Assembly: GCA_945896675.1 (NCBI GenBank)
Contig: CAMDEM010000007.1
Coordinates: forward strand, 22,773 to 86,772
From: Cyanobium sp. NIES-981
GTDB taxonomy: Bacteria > Cyanobacteriota > Cyanobacteriia > PCC-6307 > Cyanobiaceae
Direction: 5' to 3'
DNA: 64,000 nucleotides
Both the position numbers and the translations under genes were made by a program. The notes beneath the pieces are model-generated. The model was not told the DNA's origin. It ran no database searches and saw only the letters and a program-made list of their open reading frames with translations. Numbering within the stretch: the first letter of the stretch is position 1; each line of letters opens with the position of its first letter. Of the stretch, positions 1 through 10,579 are shown in pieces.

Positions 1-543
1 CGCGGCTGCCTCCTGATGGCCGTGGCCAACCAGCAGGGCCACTTACTTCTCTCCACCGGCAACAAATCGGAACTGGCCGTGGGCTACTGCACCCTCTATG
101 GCGACATGAATGGGGGCCTGGCCGTGATCGGCGACCTCTACAAAACCACCGTCTTTGACCTGTGCGATTGGCTCGACAGCCCGGCGGCGGGCCCCTGCCG
201 CACAGCCCTGGGGCTACCTGCCAGCGGCGAGCTGGTGGGCGCCGCGATCCGCACCAAACCCCCCAGCGCCGAGCTGCGCCCGGACCAACGGGACAGCGAT
301 TCCCTGCCCGATTACGCCCTGCTCGATCCGATTCTCAAAGCCCTGATCGAAGAGCTGCGCAGCCCCGAGGAGCTCGTCAGCCAGGGCCTCGCCGATGGCA
401 GCCCCGTGGATGCCGAGCACGCCGAACGGATCATGCAGCTGGTGCGGCGGGCCGAATTCAAGCGGCGCCAGGCCGCCCCCCTGCTCAAAGTGAGCGGCCG
501 CGCCTTTGGCACCGGCTGGCGCATGCCGATTGCGGCTCTGTAG
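1..543 (+). CDS. nadE: NAD+ synthase, C-terminal part (5' end outside window)
   Basis: This is the C-terminal part of NAD+ synthetase, which amidates nicotinic acid adenine dinucleotide to NAD+ using ATP and, in the long form, glutamine-derived ammonia. The open frame is already running at base 1, so the gene is cut by the window edge and about 180 residues remain. The segment STGNKSELAVGYCTLYGD followed by GGLAVIGDLYKT is the synthetase-domain signature that binds ATP and the deamido-NAD substrate. A lysine/arginine-rich stretch near the end (RAEFKRRQAAPLLKVSGRAFG) is also typical. The gene converges on the DUF3326 gene, with 9 bases between the stops. The glutaminase domain cannot be seen here, so the glutamine-dependent form is inferred from cyanobacterial relatives. 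Confidence 0.93.
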   Translation, partial: RGCLLMAVANQQGHLLLSTGNKSELAVGYCTLYGDMNGGLAVIGDLYKTTVFDLCDWLDSPAAGPCRTALGLPASGELVGAAIRTKPPSAELRPDQRDSDSLPDYALLDPILKALIEELRSPEELVSQGLADGSPVDAEHAERIMQLVRRAEFKRRQAAPLLKVSGRAFGTGWRMPIAAL

Positions 544-552
544 GCCAGCCGC

Positions 553-1623
553 TTAGGCCATCCCAGGGGCGTACGGCCGGGGGAACGGCCGGCCCAAAGC
601 AGCCGGGCTAAGGCCTTCCCTCAAGGCCAGGACCAACCCCGCCGCTTCGGCATAACTGCTGGCGGCGTGGGCCTCCAACCCAAGGGCGGCCGCCGTGACT
701 TCCAAAAGGCAGGGATTGGCCACCGTGATCAAGGGCACCCCCAGCTCGGCGCAAGCCAGCACGGCCTCCCCACCCAGGGCCCCAGCTGGGGCCACCACCG
801 CCCCCAGCTGATCGCGGCCCAAGAGCTGGGGATCGGCCAACACCGCTGGTGACGCTCCTTCTAAGGGCACCAGCTGGGGTGCCCGGCTGAGGCCCACGAG
901 CACGCAGGGCAAAAACGTGTACCCCAGCTCCTCGCCTGCCGCCCGGGGATCCAGGGCGGGGTCGAGGGGCAAGGGGCTCAGGGCCGGGGCATGGGCGCAG
1001 GGAATGCCGAGATGGCTGCTGAGGAGATGGCTGATCACCGCCTCGGCGCCGGCCAAACCATCCACGCCAGAGCCCTGGCGATAGGCCGCCAGGGCCTCAC
1101 TGCCAGGATCTTCCGGGAAACGGGCCACCACGGCGATGGCCGTTGCTCCCTCAGCCAGCAATTGCTCCCCAGCGCGCAGCAGGACATCGGGGCGCTCCAG
1201 CTGGCCCCAACTGGCCCCACTCGCCCCCTGGCTCAAGCGCACCCCCAGCGGTGTGTCGGTGGTGATCACCGGACCAATCTCCAGGCCCAACGTGGCCCGA
1301 CAGCCATCAACTACCTGCAGGTGGCGCTGCCGCAGCTCGGGCTCCATGCCCCCATCCAGCAACAATCCCAGCCGCTGCCGCCTGACGGGCCTGAGGCCCA
1401 AGGCACCAGTGGCAAAGCGATTCAAGGAGGATCCCTCCACGTACTGGATGCGGGGATCGCTCCAGTACAGGGCGGCACCGTTCATCACATTGGGGTGGGT
1501 GATCAGGCAGCCACTGGCGGCCGCCAGCAGCCGCGCCGCCGGCAGGGCGTCCCCGGCATAGCCGCCCTGGTCGCAGCCAATGCCGGTGGGGATCACCAGC
1601 AACGTGGGCATGGGGGGCGCCAT
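553..1623 (-). CDS. DUF3326 family protein
   Basis: This is a protein of about 356 residues resembling the DUF3326 family, which is widespread in cyanobacteria and of unknown function. The recognisable start is LLVIPTGIGCDQGGYAGDA followed by a THPNVMNGA segment, matching the family's N-terminus. I see no signal peptide or membrane segment. The glycine-rich N-terminus may bind a nucleotide or small molecule, but that is a guess. I chose the ATG at 1623 because a GGAG lies just upstream and the family motif begins a few residues in. An ATG at 1641 and a longer version to 1668 are possible, but the longest would overlap the upstream small gene. It is last in a minus-strand run with a 61-residue protein and a 2Fe-2S ferredoxin. 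Confidence 0.8.
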   Translation of the reverse strand: MAPPMPTLLVIPTGIGCDQGGYAGDALPAARLLAAASGCLITHPNVMNGAALYWSDPRIQYVEGSSLNRFATGALGLRPVRRQRLGLLLDGGMEPELRQRHLQVVDGCRATLGLEIGPVITTDTPLGVRLSQGASGASWGQLERPDVLLRAGEQLLAEGATAIAVVARFPEDPGSEALAAYRQGSGVDGLAGAEAVISHLLSSHLGIPCAHAPALSPLPLDPALDPRAAGEELGYTFLPCVLVGLSRAPQLVPLEGASPAVLADPQLLGRDQLGAVVAPAGALGGEAVLACAELGVPLITVANPCLLEVTAAALGLEAHAASSYAEAAGLVLALREGLSPAALGRPFPRPYAPGMA

Positions 1624-1651
1624 AGAAGCTCCGGGACTCATGCTGCAGGGC

Positions 1652-1837
1652 TCATAGGTCGTCTTCAATCACGACGACAACGGCCTCAACCACCAGTACG
1701 GATCCCTCCGGGCTGGGCTCCACCGCCGTAATCGCCCATCGCAGGGGCAGGCCATGGGCGGCCAAAGCCTGTCGCACCTGGTCCAGCAGCGGGCCGCCCT
1801 GACGCAGCAGCCGCAGCTCCAGGGGCTCCAGCCTCAC
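1652..1837 (-). CDS. small conserved-looking protein, unknown function
   Basis: This is a 61-residue protein with no recognised domain. It is rich in leucine, valine and charged residues (RLEPLELRLLRQGG at the start, VVVVIEDDL at the end), with no transmembrane helix or cysteines, and looks like a small soluble alpha/beta protein. It is probably real because its ATG overlaps the stop of the ferredoxin gene by 4 bases (ATGA), a typical coupling arrangement, and because it leads closely into the DUF3326 gene. Its function cannot be deduced. Its position suggests that it acts with the ferredoxin or the DUF3326 protein, but that is inference only. Confidence 0.6.
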   Translation of the reverse strand: MRLEPLELRLLRQGGPLLDQVRQALAAHGLPLRWAITAVEPSPEGSVLVVEAVVVVIEDDL

Positions 1838-2163
1838 TTTTGGTACTGGCCGAACTGGGCTTCATAGAGGGCATCCTCCTGGCCAGCCCGGAGCTTCAGA
1901 TCGCTGCGGGGGAAGGACACACACAACAGGGCATAGCCCTGCTGCTGGAGTTCAGCTTTCACGCCCATGGCATCGGGTTGGTGCACCGTGCCCTCCGTGA
2001 CCACAGCGGCACAGGTTGTGCAGACGCCAGAGCAGCAGGAGCTGGGCAAGGCCACCCCGGCCGCTTCAGCTGCCGCCAACACGGTTTGCCCACTGCCGCA
2101 CTGGAAGGTATGGCTGCTGCCGTCGATGTCGCAGACAACAGTGAAAACTTGGGAATCGGTCAC
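1834..2163 (-). CDS. 2Fe-2S plant-type ferredoxin
   Basis: This is a 109-residue soluble one-electron carrier. It has the plant-type ligand pattern C-x4-C-x2-C-x29-C at Cys43, Cys48, Cys51 and Cys81, with an extra cysteine at position 44. The region after the cluster (VTEGTVHQPDAMGV ... LLCVSFPRSDL) follows the usual beta-grasp ferredoxin layout. The C-terminal tail of about 20 residues is longer than in PetF, so this is probably one of the accessory cyanobacterial ferredoxins (FdC-like) rather than the main photosynthetic PetF. It is the first of three coupled genes with the 61-residue protein and the DUF3326 protein. An oxygenase-like gene lies 48 bases upstream on the same strand and could receive electrons from it. 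That pairing is speculative, since 2OG oxygenases normally do not need a ferredoxin. Confidence 0.9.
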   Translation of the reverse strand: MTDSQVFTVVCDIDGSSHTFQCGSGQTVLAAAEAAGVALPSSCCSGVCTTCAAVVTEGTVHQPDAMGVKAELQQQGYALLCVSFPRSDLKLRAGQEDALYEAQFGQYQK

Positions 2164-2211
2164 AGGGGAAGGGCAGCAGCGGGCCGTGCGAGCCGATTCT
2201 CCCAGGCAGCC

Positions 2212-2943
2212 CTAAACCTGGTGCCACTGGCTCGGATGGGGGGCCAGGTATTCGGGCGGAGTCTCGCCCTCCCCAACCACTGGGGCCGAAAGGACCAGAT
2301 CCAGGCTGATCGAATAGCGGGTGTCATCGGGGTCCTCGTTGGGCAAGACCGCGTGGTCGAGATGGGAAGGGAACAAAACCAGCAATCCGGCCTGGGGTGC
2401 CAGATCAATCCAGGGAGCATTCCAAAGTTCTTGCGCACCAGCCAAGGGGCCCCCATGGCCCACGGCCAGACCAGGCACCAATTCGTTCACCTGGCGGTGG
2501 GGGTAAAGGCGCAAACAGCCTTGGCGGCCACTGCCATCGCCATTGAGGTAATAGACCGCACTCAAATGGGCATTGGGGTGATGGTGCCGGCCCACCACCT
2601 GCTCCAGTTCGCTCACCACCGGCCAACAGCGCTGCAGATGCAAGGAGACCTGGCTCAAATCAAAGCCCAAGCCCTGCAAGTAGCTGCGGGAATGCTCCAG
2701 CAGTGAGGCGATCAAAGGCGCAAAGGCAGGGTGGCGATGGAGCTGCCAGGCACCATTGAGATCCCCAGTCCAGGCACAACCCGGATCCGGATTGGAGCTG
2801 GCCCCGCCCCGAAGTTCGTTAATTGCCTGCAATTGGAACGCCGTGTCCAAGGGATCCGGGGCCAGCTGCACCCGACCGAGGGCCACCGGAAACAGGGGCT
2901 CAATCGCCAGTTGCCCCAAGGCCAAGCCTCCCATGGTTGTCAT
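2212..2943 (-). CDS. putative 2OG-Fe(II) oxygenase (TIGR02466-like)
   Basis: This is a protein of about 243 residues resembling the putative 2-oxoglutarate/Fe(II)-dependent oxygenase family known as TIGR02466. The double-stranded beta-helix core shows as GRHHHPNAHLSAVYYLNGD, supplying candidate iron ligands, then GLLVLFPSHLDHAVLPNED, carrying the distal histidine, then TRYSISLDLVL with the arginine that would bind 2-oxoglutarate. The substrate is unknown; related proteins hydroxylate amino-acid side chains or small molecules. I placed the start at ATG 2943 (MTTMGGLALGQ). In-frame starts at 2997 and 3012 would add a charged extension that does not look conserved. The gene lies downstream of the ATP synthase operon terminator and upstream of the ferredoxin, all on the minus strand. 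Confidence 0.75.
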   Translation of the reverse strand: MTTMGGLALGQLAIEPLFPVALGRVQLAPDPLDTAFQLQAINELRGGASSNPDPGCAWTGDLNGAWQLHRHPAFAPLIASLLEHSRSYLQGLGFDLSQVSLHLQRCWPVVSELEQVVGRHHHPNAHLSAVYYLNGDGSGRQGCLRLYPHRQVNELVPGLAVGHGGPLAGAQELWNAPWIDLAPQAGLLVLFPSHLDHAVLPNEDPDDTRYSISLDLVLSAPVVGEGETPPEYLAPHPSQWHQV

Positions 2944-3012
2944 GACCGCCGGCTCTAACGACCTACAGAGGTCATCCTCCTTCGCAAGAGGGTCCATTGA
3001 TGTCCTACCCAC

Positions 3013-3083
3013 AAAAAACCCAGCAACCCAGAGGTCGTGTTGCCCGCAAAGCGGGCGTAACGGCCGGAGGGTGCTGGGTTTTG
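3013..3083 (-). terminator. large nested hairpin terminator of the atp operon
   Basis: An 11-base perfect outer stem (AAAACCCAGCA at 3015-3025 with TGCTGGGTTTT at 3072-3082) encloses a second hairpin, GCCCGC-AAA-GCGGGC, near 3042-3056. On the minus strand the element starts 71 bases after the atpG stop and ends in a run of six T, as expected of an intrinsic terminator. The T-rich side on the plus strand would let it work in both directions. The nested arrangement and the loop of about 46 bases are larger than usual, so a processed RNA or leader of the oxygenase gene is an alternative reading. Confidence 0.65.
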
Positions 3084-3153
3084 GGGATGGGGATCGGGGT
3101 TTGCAACCCGATCGTGACTAGTCCGGTCGGCTGTACTGAACCAGCCGAATCAA

Positions 3154-4107
3154 CTAGACCATCGCGGCTGCGCCACCCACCACTTCCAGGATCTCCTGGG
3201 TAATGGCAGCTTGGCGAGCCTTGTTGTAGTCAAGGGTCAGGGTCTTGGCGAGCGCCTTAGCGTTGTCGCTGGCGTTGTTCATGGCCGTCATGCGACTGGC
3301 CAATTCGGAGGCAGCCGCCTCCTGCAACGAACGCAGCAACTGGTTTTCCAGGTACAGCGGCAGCAGGGCATTGAGCAATTGGTCCGGGCTCTGATCGAAG
3401 ACGACGTCGGAAGGCAATTTGGCCACCGCATTGGCGGTACTTCCGACTTCCACACCTAGCTCACCCTTGCGGGTTGTTAGGCGGAAGATCTCATCATCGG
3501 GAAGGGCAATCCCTTGGGGATCCAGGGGGAGCAAGGTTTGGGATACGGGCTTGGAGCTCACCAAGTTGATGAACTTGGTGAAGATGATTTCCACCCGATC
3601 GGTAGAGCCGGAGAGGAAATCGGCAAGCACGTCGCTGGCGATGCCCATCGCTTCCTTGGCATTGGGCACCTGCTCCAGGCCAGTAAACGTGGCCCGAATG
3701 GTGTAGAGCTTGGCGCGGTTCTGGAAGTAAGTGATCGCCTTACGACCAATCAGCACCAAATTCACGGTATAACCCTGGGCCTTGAGCTCGGCGTAGCGAA
3801 GTTCAGTGCGCTTGATGATGTTCGCGTTGTAGCCACCGCACAGACCCCGATCGCCGGTCACGGCCAACAGGGTGATGGTGGCAACGTCCCGTTGCTCCAA
3901 CAGGGGAGCATCGGCATCTTCAAACCGCATGCGCGACTGGAGATTCTCCAGGATGCGGGCCAGACGGTCGGCGAAGGGGCGACTGCGCAGGACTTGCTCC
4001 TGGGCGCGGCGCACCTTGGCTGCCGCCACCAGGCGCATGGCCTCGGTGATTTTGCGGGTGTTCTTGACCGAACCAATTCGGTCGCGGATGTCCTTGAGGT
4101 TTGCCAT
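3154..4107 (-). CDS. atpG: ATP synthase F1 gamma subunit
   Basis: This is the 317-residue central rotor shaft of the thylakoid F1Fo-ATP synthase, which couples c-ring rotation to the catalytic hexamer. It begins [21 protein letters not shown], the invariant N-terminal helix, and ends with the family C-terminal helix ([25 protein letters not shown]). The [11 protein letters not shown] motif lies in the Rossmann-like domain. At 317 residues it is longer than E. coli gamma (287), matching the cyanobacterial/chloroplast form with an inserted regulatory segment. The CxxxxxC redox pair of plants is not present. It is the last gene of the minus-strand operon, 15 bases after atpA, and is followed by a strong hairpin. 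Some cyanobacterial annotations call it atpC. Confidence 0.98.
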   Translation of the reverse strand: MANLKDIRDRIGSVKNTRKITEAMRLVAAAKVRRAQEQVLRSRPFADRLARILENLQSRMRFEDADAPLLEQRDVATITLLAVTGDRGLCGGYNANIIKRTELRYAELKAQGYTVNLVLIGRKAITYFQNRAKLYTIRATFTGLEQVPNAKEAMGIASDVLADFLSGSTDRVEIIFTKFINLVSSKPVSQTLLPLDPQGIALPDDEIFRLTTRKGELGVEVGSTANAVAKLPSDVVFDQSPDQLLNALLPLYLENQLLRSLQEAAASELASRMTAMNNASDNAKALAKTLTLDYNKARQAAITQEILEVVGGAAAMV

Positions 4108-4122
4108 TGGTTATGCCCTTCC

Positions 4123-5718
<1,596 letters not shown>

Positions 5719-5741
5719 CTAGCTGGTCGCCTGGAGGTGGG

Positions 5742-6290
5742 CTAGCTCACCTTGGCGAGCGCCAAGCCAAGGCGGCGCACTTGGCCAGACAGGCTGGCGT
5801 CGATCACTTGGGAACCCATGCTGACGATGAAGCCCCCAATCAAGCTCGGATCGACGGAGAGGTCGAACTCAACAGCTTTGCTTCCCGTAATCGCCTGGAC
5901 CTTCTCATTGAGTTGGGCCTGCTGATCTTCGGTGAGCTCAGTGGCTGAGGTGACCTTCGCAAGGGTGATGTTGCGAAGGGTGCGATACAGCTCGAGGAAC
6001 CGCAGCAGCACCGAATCAAGCGCGGAAATCCGCTGGCGGTCTGCCAGGAGCTTGAGCAGGTTCTGCATCGAAGGCGTCAGCTGATCGGCGAACAAAGTCG
6101 CCAAAGCAGCTTTTTTGGCTTCGGGCTCCAACACCGGGGAAGCCATGGCCTCACGCAACACAGCGCTGTCTTTCCAAATAGCGAGCAAATCCTTGACCTG
6201 CTCAGCCACCTCGTCGGTTTCCTTGCGGGATTCAGCCACCTGAAGCAACGCTTCGGCGTAGGGGGTGGCGATCGAATTCAGGAGAGGCAT
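5742..6290 (-). CDS. atpH: ATP synthase F1 delta subunit
   Basis: This is the 182-residue peripheral stalk subunit that joins the top of F1 to the b/b' dimer (the OSCP homologue). It begins [21 protein letters not shown], the conserved first helix of the N-terminal six-helix bundle. Toward the end it has DPSLIGGFIVSMGSQVIDASL, the characteristic C-terminal strand. Its ATG overlaps the atpF stop by one base (TGATG), indicating translational coupling. About 100 bases separate it from atpA. The length matches cyanobacterial delta subunits. Confidence 0.97.
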   Translation of the reverse strand: MPLLNSIATPYAEALLQVAESRKETDEVAEQVKDLLAIWKDSAVLREAMASPVLEPEAKKAALATLFADQLTPSMQNLLKLLADRQRISALDSVLLRFLELYRTLRNITLAKVTSATELTEDQQAQLNEKVQAITGSKAVEFDLSVDPSLIGGFIVSMGSQVIDASLSGQVRRLGLALAKVS

Positions 6291-6829
6291 CAGGCTTTCT
6301 CCAGGGTGTTGATGGACTGATCAATCAGTCGGGCCTGGGCTGCTGCATCCAGCTTTCCGGGCAAAATGGCCAAAGCCTTTTCAATGGCTCGGTTGGCAGC
6401 TTCCCGGCGCAGCTGGTCGGTGACCCTGGCGGCTTCTGCACTCAGGTCGGACATGGCGCCCTGCCTGAGGCGGGCCATCTCTTCAATGGTGCGCTTCTCG
6501 CTCTCAAGCCTCAGGGCCTCAGCGCGGGCTTGGCCATCGGCGCGGATTTGCTCAGCCTTCTGCTGGGCAGCCGCAAGATCAGCTTGGGCCTGGGCCAACG
6601 CAGCGGTGGACTGGACCAAGCGGTCTTCAGCATCCTTGAGATTCGCAAGGATCGCTGCCCGGCGACGCTCGAGGATGCCGCCAAGGAAGCCTGGCAAAAA
6701 CTTCCAGAGAACGGCGATGACAATGGCCAGGTTGATGATGTTGGTCTCAAACAGGTTGAGATTGAGACCAAACGTTCCATGGGCCGCCAAAAGATGGCTC
6801 ACAGGAAGGGAAGAAAACACGATGCTCAT
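6290..6829 (-). CDS. atpF: ATP synthase Fo b subunit
   Basis: This is the 179-residue stator b subunit. One N-terminal membrane helix ([30 protein letters not shown]) is followed by a long, alanine- and glutamine-rich coiled coil reaching up to delta. With b' it forms the asymmetric peripheral stalk of photosynthetic bacteria. The ATG at 6829 overlaps the b' stop (ATGA), and the gene's own stop overlaps the start of atpH. The residues before the helix include the cyanobacterial leader segment that is probably processed. Nothing in it is unusual. Confidence 0.97.
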   Translation of the reverse strand: MSIVFSSLPVSHLLAAHGTFGLNLNLFETNIINLAIVIAVLWKFLPGFLGGILERRRAAILANLKDAEDRLVQSTAALAQAQADLAAAQQKAEQIRADGQARAEALRLESEKRTIEEMARLRQGAMSDLSAEAARVTDQLRREAANRAIEKALAILPGKLDAAAQARLIDQSINTLEKA

Positions 6830-7296
6830 GACGTTGCCAACAGGCGGGACACGATGAGGGCACCGAGCTGGTCGGCAGAAGCGTTCAGCTTGGTCACGGC
6901 TTGATCGCGCTCAGCGTCGATCTCGCGACGGGCCTGCTCCCGTGAAGCATTGGCATCGGCCGTAGCCATCGCCATCGCCTCCCGGTAGAGACGGTCCATC
7001 TCCTGCTCGGCCTCTTGGATCAGCTTTTGGGACTGCTGACGCGCGTCCTTGAGCTGTTCCTTGAGGTCGGCTTCCAGACGCTCGACCTGGGCCAGCTTTT
7101 GCTTGGCATCGGCACGACTGGTGGTGATGAAGCTCTCGCGTTCCTCCACAACCCGGCCGACCGGGCGGAAAAACAGCGAATTCAGAATGAAGGTGAGGAG
7201 GACCACCTGAACTGCCATCAAGGGCAGGGTGGCATCGAGGTCAAAGAGACCTCCCTCCTGAGCACCTGCTTCGGCAAGCAGAAGCCAGCTGGTCAT
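6826..7296 (-). CDS. atpF2: ATP synthase Fo b' subunit
   Basis: This is the second b-type stator subunit (b', often called atpG in cyanobacteria), about 156 residues from the chosen ATG at 7296. It has one membrane helix ([32 protein letters not shown]) and then a coiled coil ending in [16 protein letters not shown] heptads. The [10 protein letters not shown] segment after the helix is typical of b'. An in-frame extension upstream to 7383 is rich in Pro and Ser and would run almost to the atpE stop, so I excluded it. The stop overlaps the atpF start. Two different b genes are the normal state in cyanobacteria and purple bacteria. Confidence 0.95.
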   Translation of the reverse strand: MTSWLLLAEAGAQEGGLFDLDATLPLMAVQVVLLTFILNSLFFRPVGRVVEERESFITTSRADAKQKLAQVERLEADLKEQLKDARQQSQKLIQEAEQEMDRLYREAMAMATADANASREQARREIDAERDQAVTKLNASADQLGALIVSRLLATS

Positions 7297-7394
7297 TGGG
7301 GCGAGGGCGCTGGAACGGTCGGGCGGAGAAGCGGCAAGTGGGGATCTGGAGGGGAGGGGCTCAAGCCCCCACCATCCAGCCACTCACCTTGCGA

Positions 7395-7802
<408 letters not shown>

Positions 7803-8522
7803 CTAGTGGTGCTCTTCGTGCACCGCCTCACCGATGTAGTAGGCAGCCAAGGTGGCGAAAATCAGGGCCTGGATCGCACTGGTGAACAGGCCAAGGAACA
7901 TGGCCGGGAGGGGCACGATCAAGGGCACCAAAAACGCCAGCACGGCCACAACCAATTCATCGGCAAGGATGTTGCCAAAAAGACGGAACGACAGCGACAG
8001 GGGCTTGGTGAAGTCCTCGATGATCTTGAAGGGAACCATGATCGGCGTGGGCTCCACGTAGTACTCGAAGTAGCGCAGACCTTTGCGGCTCAAACCCGCA
8101 TAGAAATAGGCCAACGAGACCAAGAGGGCCAATGCCACGGTGGTGTTGATATCGGCCGTGGGCGCGCCGAGTTCCCCACTGGGAAGGTGGATCAACTTCC
8201 AAGGAATCAGGGCTCCCCCCCAATTGCTGACAAAGACGAACAGGAAAAGGGTGCCAATGAAGGGCAACCAATCGCGATAGGCCTTCTCACCGATCTGCTC
8301 CCGGGCGAGCTCACGGATGTAGTCCCAAAGGAACTCCAGCAGATTTTGAACGCCGCGAGGGTCGCGCTCCAACTTGCGGGTGCCAACCACCACCAGGGCC
8401 AACAGGGCGCCAATCACAACCCAGGAGCTCAGGAAAACCTGGCCGTGGATTTTGTAGTTGCCAAGTTGCCAGTAGAGGTGTTGACCAACCTCCAGTTCGG
8501 CAAAGGGAAGGATGAAAGGCAT
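7803..8522 (-). CDS. atpB: ATP synthase Fo a subunit
   Basis: This is the membrane stator subunit that provides the proton half-channels. It is about 239 residues from the ATG at 8522 ([19 protein letters not shown]), with a TTG eight codons upstream possible. The essential arginine lies in [17 protein letters not shown], and the last helices ([22 protein letters not shown]) carry the conserved glutamine. Five or six hydrophobic segments are visible. It follows atp1 and precedes atpE in the operon. Cyanobacterial literature also calls this gene atpI; here atpB is used for subunit a. Confidence 0.97.
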   Translation of the reverse strand: MPFILPFAELEVGQHLYWQLGNYKIHGQVFLSSWVVIGALLALVVVGTRKLERDPRGVQNLLEFLWDYIRELAREQIGEKAYRDWLPFIGTLFLFVFVSNWGGALIPWKLIHLPSGELGAPTADINTTVALALLVSLAYFYAGLSRKGLRYFEYYVEPTPIMVPFKIIEDFTKPLSLSFRLFGNILADELVVAVLAFLVPLIVPLPAMFLGLFTSAIQALIFATLAAYYIGEAVHEEHH

Positions 8523-8633
8523 TGGAGCCAGCAATGGGGAGTTCAAGGTCGCAAGCGCGACGGAACGGGGAGGGGAGTCAGCGACGGCGAACCGTCAAGG
8601 ACGACTGGGTGATGAGCCGCCGGTGACAGTTGA

Positions 8634-9134
8634 TCAATCAATTGATCGATCGAGCAGAACCTGAAGGATCACAGCAGGCTTGTAGATCAAGAAGCCCAGC
8701 AGGGCCGGCAAGATCGACAACTGGGGAACCTTAGAAGCCACCAAAACCAGGACAGCTGGGACCAGGAACTGGGCCTTGCTGATCCCCCGGGAGTTTTCTC
8801 CGAGGCGGGAGACACTCCGGCAGAGAAGCCAGAGATAAACGAATCCAGATAGTGCCCCAACCATCAGGCTGAAAGCCGTGGCGGGACTGCCAACGACTGC
8901 TGTGATGGCCACGACTACGGCTGAAAGCAGCAGGGTGAACAGCAACAAATGCCGTTGGAGTCTGAAGAAGTCGTCCATGCCATTGCTCGGATCAGCCGGA
9001 GCTGAATCGGCAACCGCGCAGTCGACATGGGGCTGGGCCAGGTCGTTGTTGGCCTGATCCCCGAGCTCGTCTTCCCCGAGGGGATCGGATGCCGTTAGAC
9101 CGGCATCAGGCGAGCAGGGGACTGAAACCGACAA
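8634..9134 (-). CDS. atp1: ATP synthase accessory protein Atp1/AtpI-like
   Basis: This is a 166-residue protein at the head of the atp operon. The first 50 or so residues are acidic and low in complexity. The remainder has about four hydrophobic stretches (LLLFTLLLSAVVVAITAVVG; ATAFSLMVGALSGFVYLWLL; FLVPAVLVLVASKVP; ILPALLGFLIYKPAVILQVLLD). This fits the AtpI/Atp1 family, which is thought to help assemble the c-ring or handle Mg2+. The true start may be an internal methionine near residue 53 (MDDFFRLQRHLLLF), since family members often begin close to the first helix. The assignment rests on membrane topology, size and operon position rather than a catalytic motif. Confidence 0.88.
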   Translation of the reverse strand: MSVSVPCSPDAGLTASDPLGEDELGDQANNDLAQPHVDCAVADSAPADPSNGMDDFFRLQRHLLLFTLLLSAVVVAITAVVGSPATAFSLMVGALSGFVYLWLLCRSVSRLGENSRGISKAQFLVPAVLVLVASKVPQLSILPALLGFLIYKPAVILQVLLDRSID

Positions 9135-9212
9135 CGAATCTGAGCCCTGAAAAGGCGCGCGGAATCTATCACGACCTTGGCAGGTCCCAGGCCGAGAAAG
9201 CGATCTCGCCCG

Positions 9213-10460
9213 TTAGGCCAGCACGGGCAGCAGCACCCTTTGGGCCACCAACGTGCGCGCCACCGCCGCCTGCCGCTGGGACTCCCAGCCCAGGGCGAGC
9301 TGCCCCAGGGGAGTGCCAGCTGGCGCCAGCTCCAAAGCCTGCATCAAGGCCAAACCATCCGGGCTGAGATCGAGGGGGGCCATATCGGAATCCAGCAGGG
9401 TCAGGCCCGGCCAACCCCAAAGGCAGCGGTTGCGCTCACCCGGGACCGCCAGCAGGGCCCCATCTGAACCCCAGTCGGGCCGAACCAACTCACCCTGGCT
9501 CAGGAAAAACTCGAAATGGCTGATGTCGGGGTCGAGGTCTTCGATCAGGGCCCATTGCTGCTCCACCGGCAGGGCCTGGGCCCGCTCCAGCAGCTCGCCT
9601 TGGAGCAATCGGGCCGGATCCCACACCTCGGGGTTGGAAAACCCCGCAAAGCGAAGGTCGGCACTGGCCACAAAGGCCAAGAGCCGCTGGAGGTTGTAGC
9701 TCGTCTCCTGGGGATGGAGGTACATGTCGGCGAAATTCGCGTCCGCCGCGGTATCGAGGGCCCAGCGCTGCTCGTGGTGACGGCGCAGTCGATTGGACGC
9801 GGGCAGGGCTTCAACCAGACCTCGCCCCAAGCGCAGGCCCTCCTGACCCGTGCCGACCCCAAGCAGGCTGAGGGCCCGCTGGGTGCGGTGAATTTCCCAG
9901 CGGCCGCCATCGGCATACAGGAAGAGGTGCAGCACTCCACCGGGCTTCAACAGGGCGGCCAAGGCCTTCAGGCCTGCCTCAGGCTCCCGGAGGTGGTGGA
10001 GCACCCCAACGGAATTGATGTAGTCGAAGGGGGCTTCCCCGCCCAGGTCGAGCAGGCTGCGTTGCTCAAAGCGCAGCGAGCTGGCCTGGCCAGCGGCCCC
10101 CGAGCGGCGGGTGCGCTCCCGGGCCACCTCAAGGGTTCCAGCGCTGATATCCACGGCGAGGATCTCGGCACCTGGATTGAGGTGGGCCAGGTAATCGGTG
10201 CTGACCCCCGTGCCGCAGCCCGCATCCAGGATCCGCCAGGGCCTGGGGCCTTCCGCCGGCCGGGGGAGGAGGGCGCCGGCCACAAAGGCGCGGGCACTAT
10301 CGATACACCAGCGCCAGTTGTATCCAGGAGGTGCACCGTCCTGAAGGGGATCACCGGGGTAGGGGAAACGGTCGTAAAAGGCACTCACCACAGGGGTGGC
10401 GGCATCGGTGTTAGCGGTCACGGGATCTCGAACGGGCAAGGAGCGTGCTTTGGGGAGCAT
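9213..10460 (-). CDS. class I SAM-dependent methyltransferase
   Basis: This is a protein of about 415 residues with a Rossmann methyltransferase domain. Motif I is ILDAGCGTGVSTDYLAHLNP, the acidic loop is ILAVDISAGTLEVA, and motif IV is FDYINSVGVLHHL. An N-terminal FYDRFPYPGDPLQDGAP stretch and a long C-terminal part (AADANFADMYLHPQE, DPDISHFEFFLSQGE) resemble a cyanobacterial group of two-part methyltransferases whose substrate I do not know. I placed the start at ATG 10460, the first good start facing the divergent apcE gene. A GTG near 10421 (VTANTDAATP) is also possible. Its Shine-Dalgarno region can pair with downstream bases, as described in the findings. Confidence 0.8.
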   Translation of the reverse strand: MLPKARSLPVRDPVTANTDAATPVVSAFYDRFPYPGDPLQDGAPPGYNWRWCIDSARAFVAGALLPRPAEGPRPWRILDAGCGTGVSTDYLAHLNPGAEILAVDISAGTLEVARERTRRSGAAGQASSLRFEQRSLLDLGGEAPFDYINSVGVLHHLREPEAGLKALAALLKPGGVLHLFLYADGGRWEIHRTQRALSLLGVGTGQEGLRLGRGLVEALPASNRLRRHHEQRWALDTAADANFADMYLHPQETSYNLQRLLAFVASADLRFAGFSNPEVWDPARLLQGELLERAQALPVEQQWALIEDLDPDISHFEFFLSQGELVRPDWGSDGALLAVPGERNRCLWGWPGLTLLDSDMAPLDLSPDGLALMQALELAPAGTPLGQLALGWESQRQAAVARTLVAQRVLLPVLA

Positions 10461-10579
10461 TTCATGGGCTCCCCCCTGGACCAGCACCCGAACCCATCGA
10501 GCTGCAAACATTTGTTCATGCCACCCCAAAGGCCCAGACCGCCGGCCGTAACGTGACCCAGCCCGGTTCGCTCTCGTCA

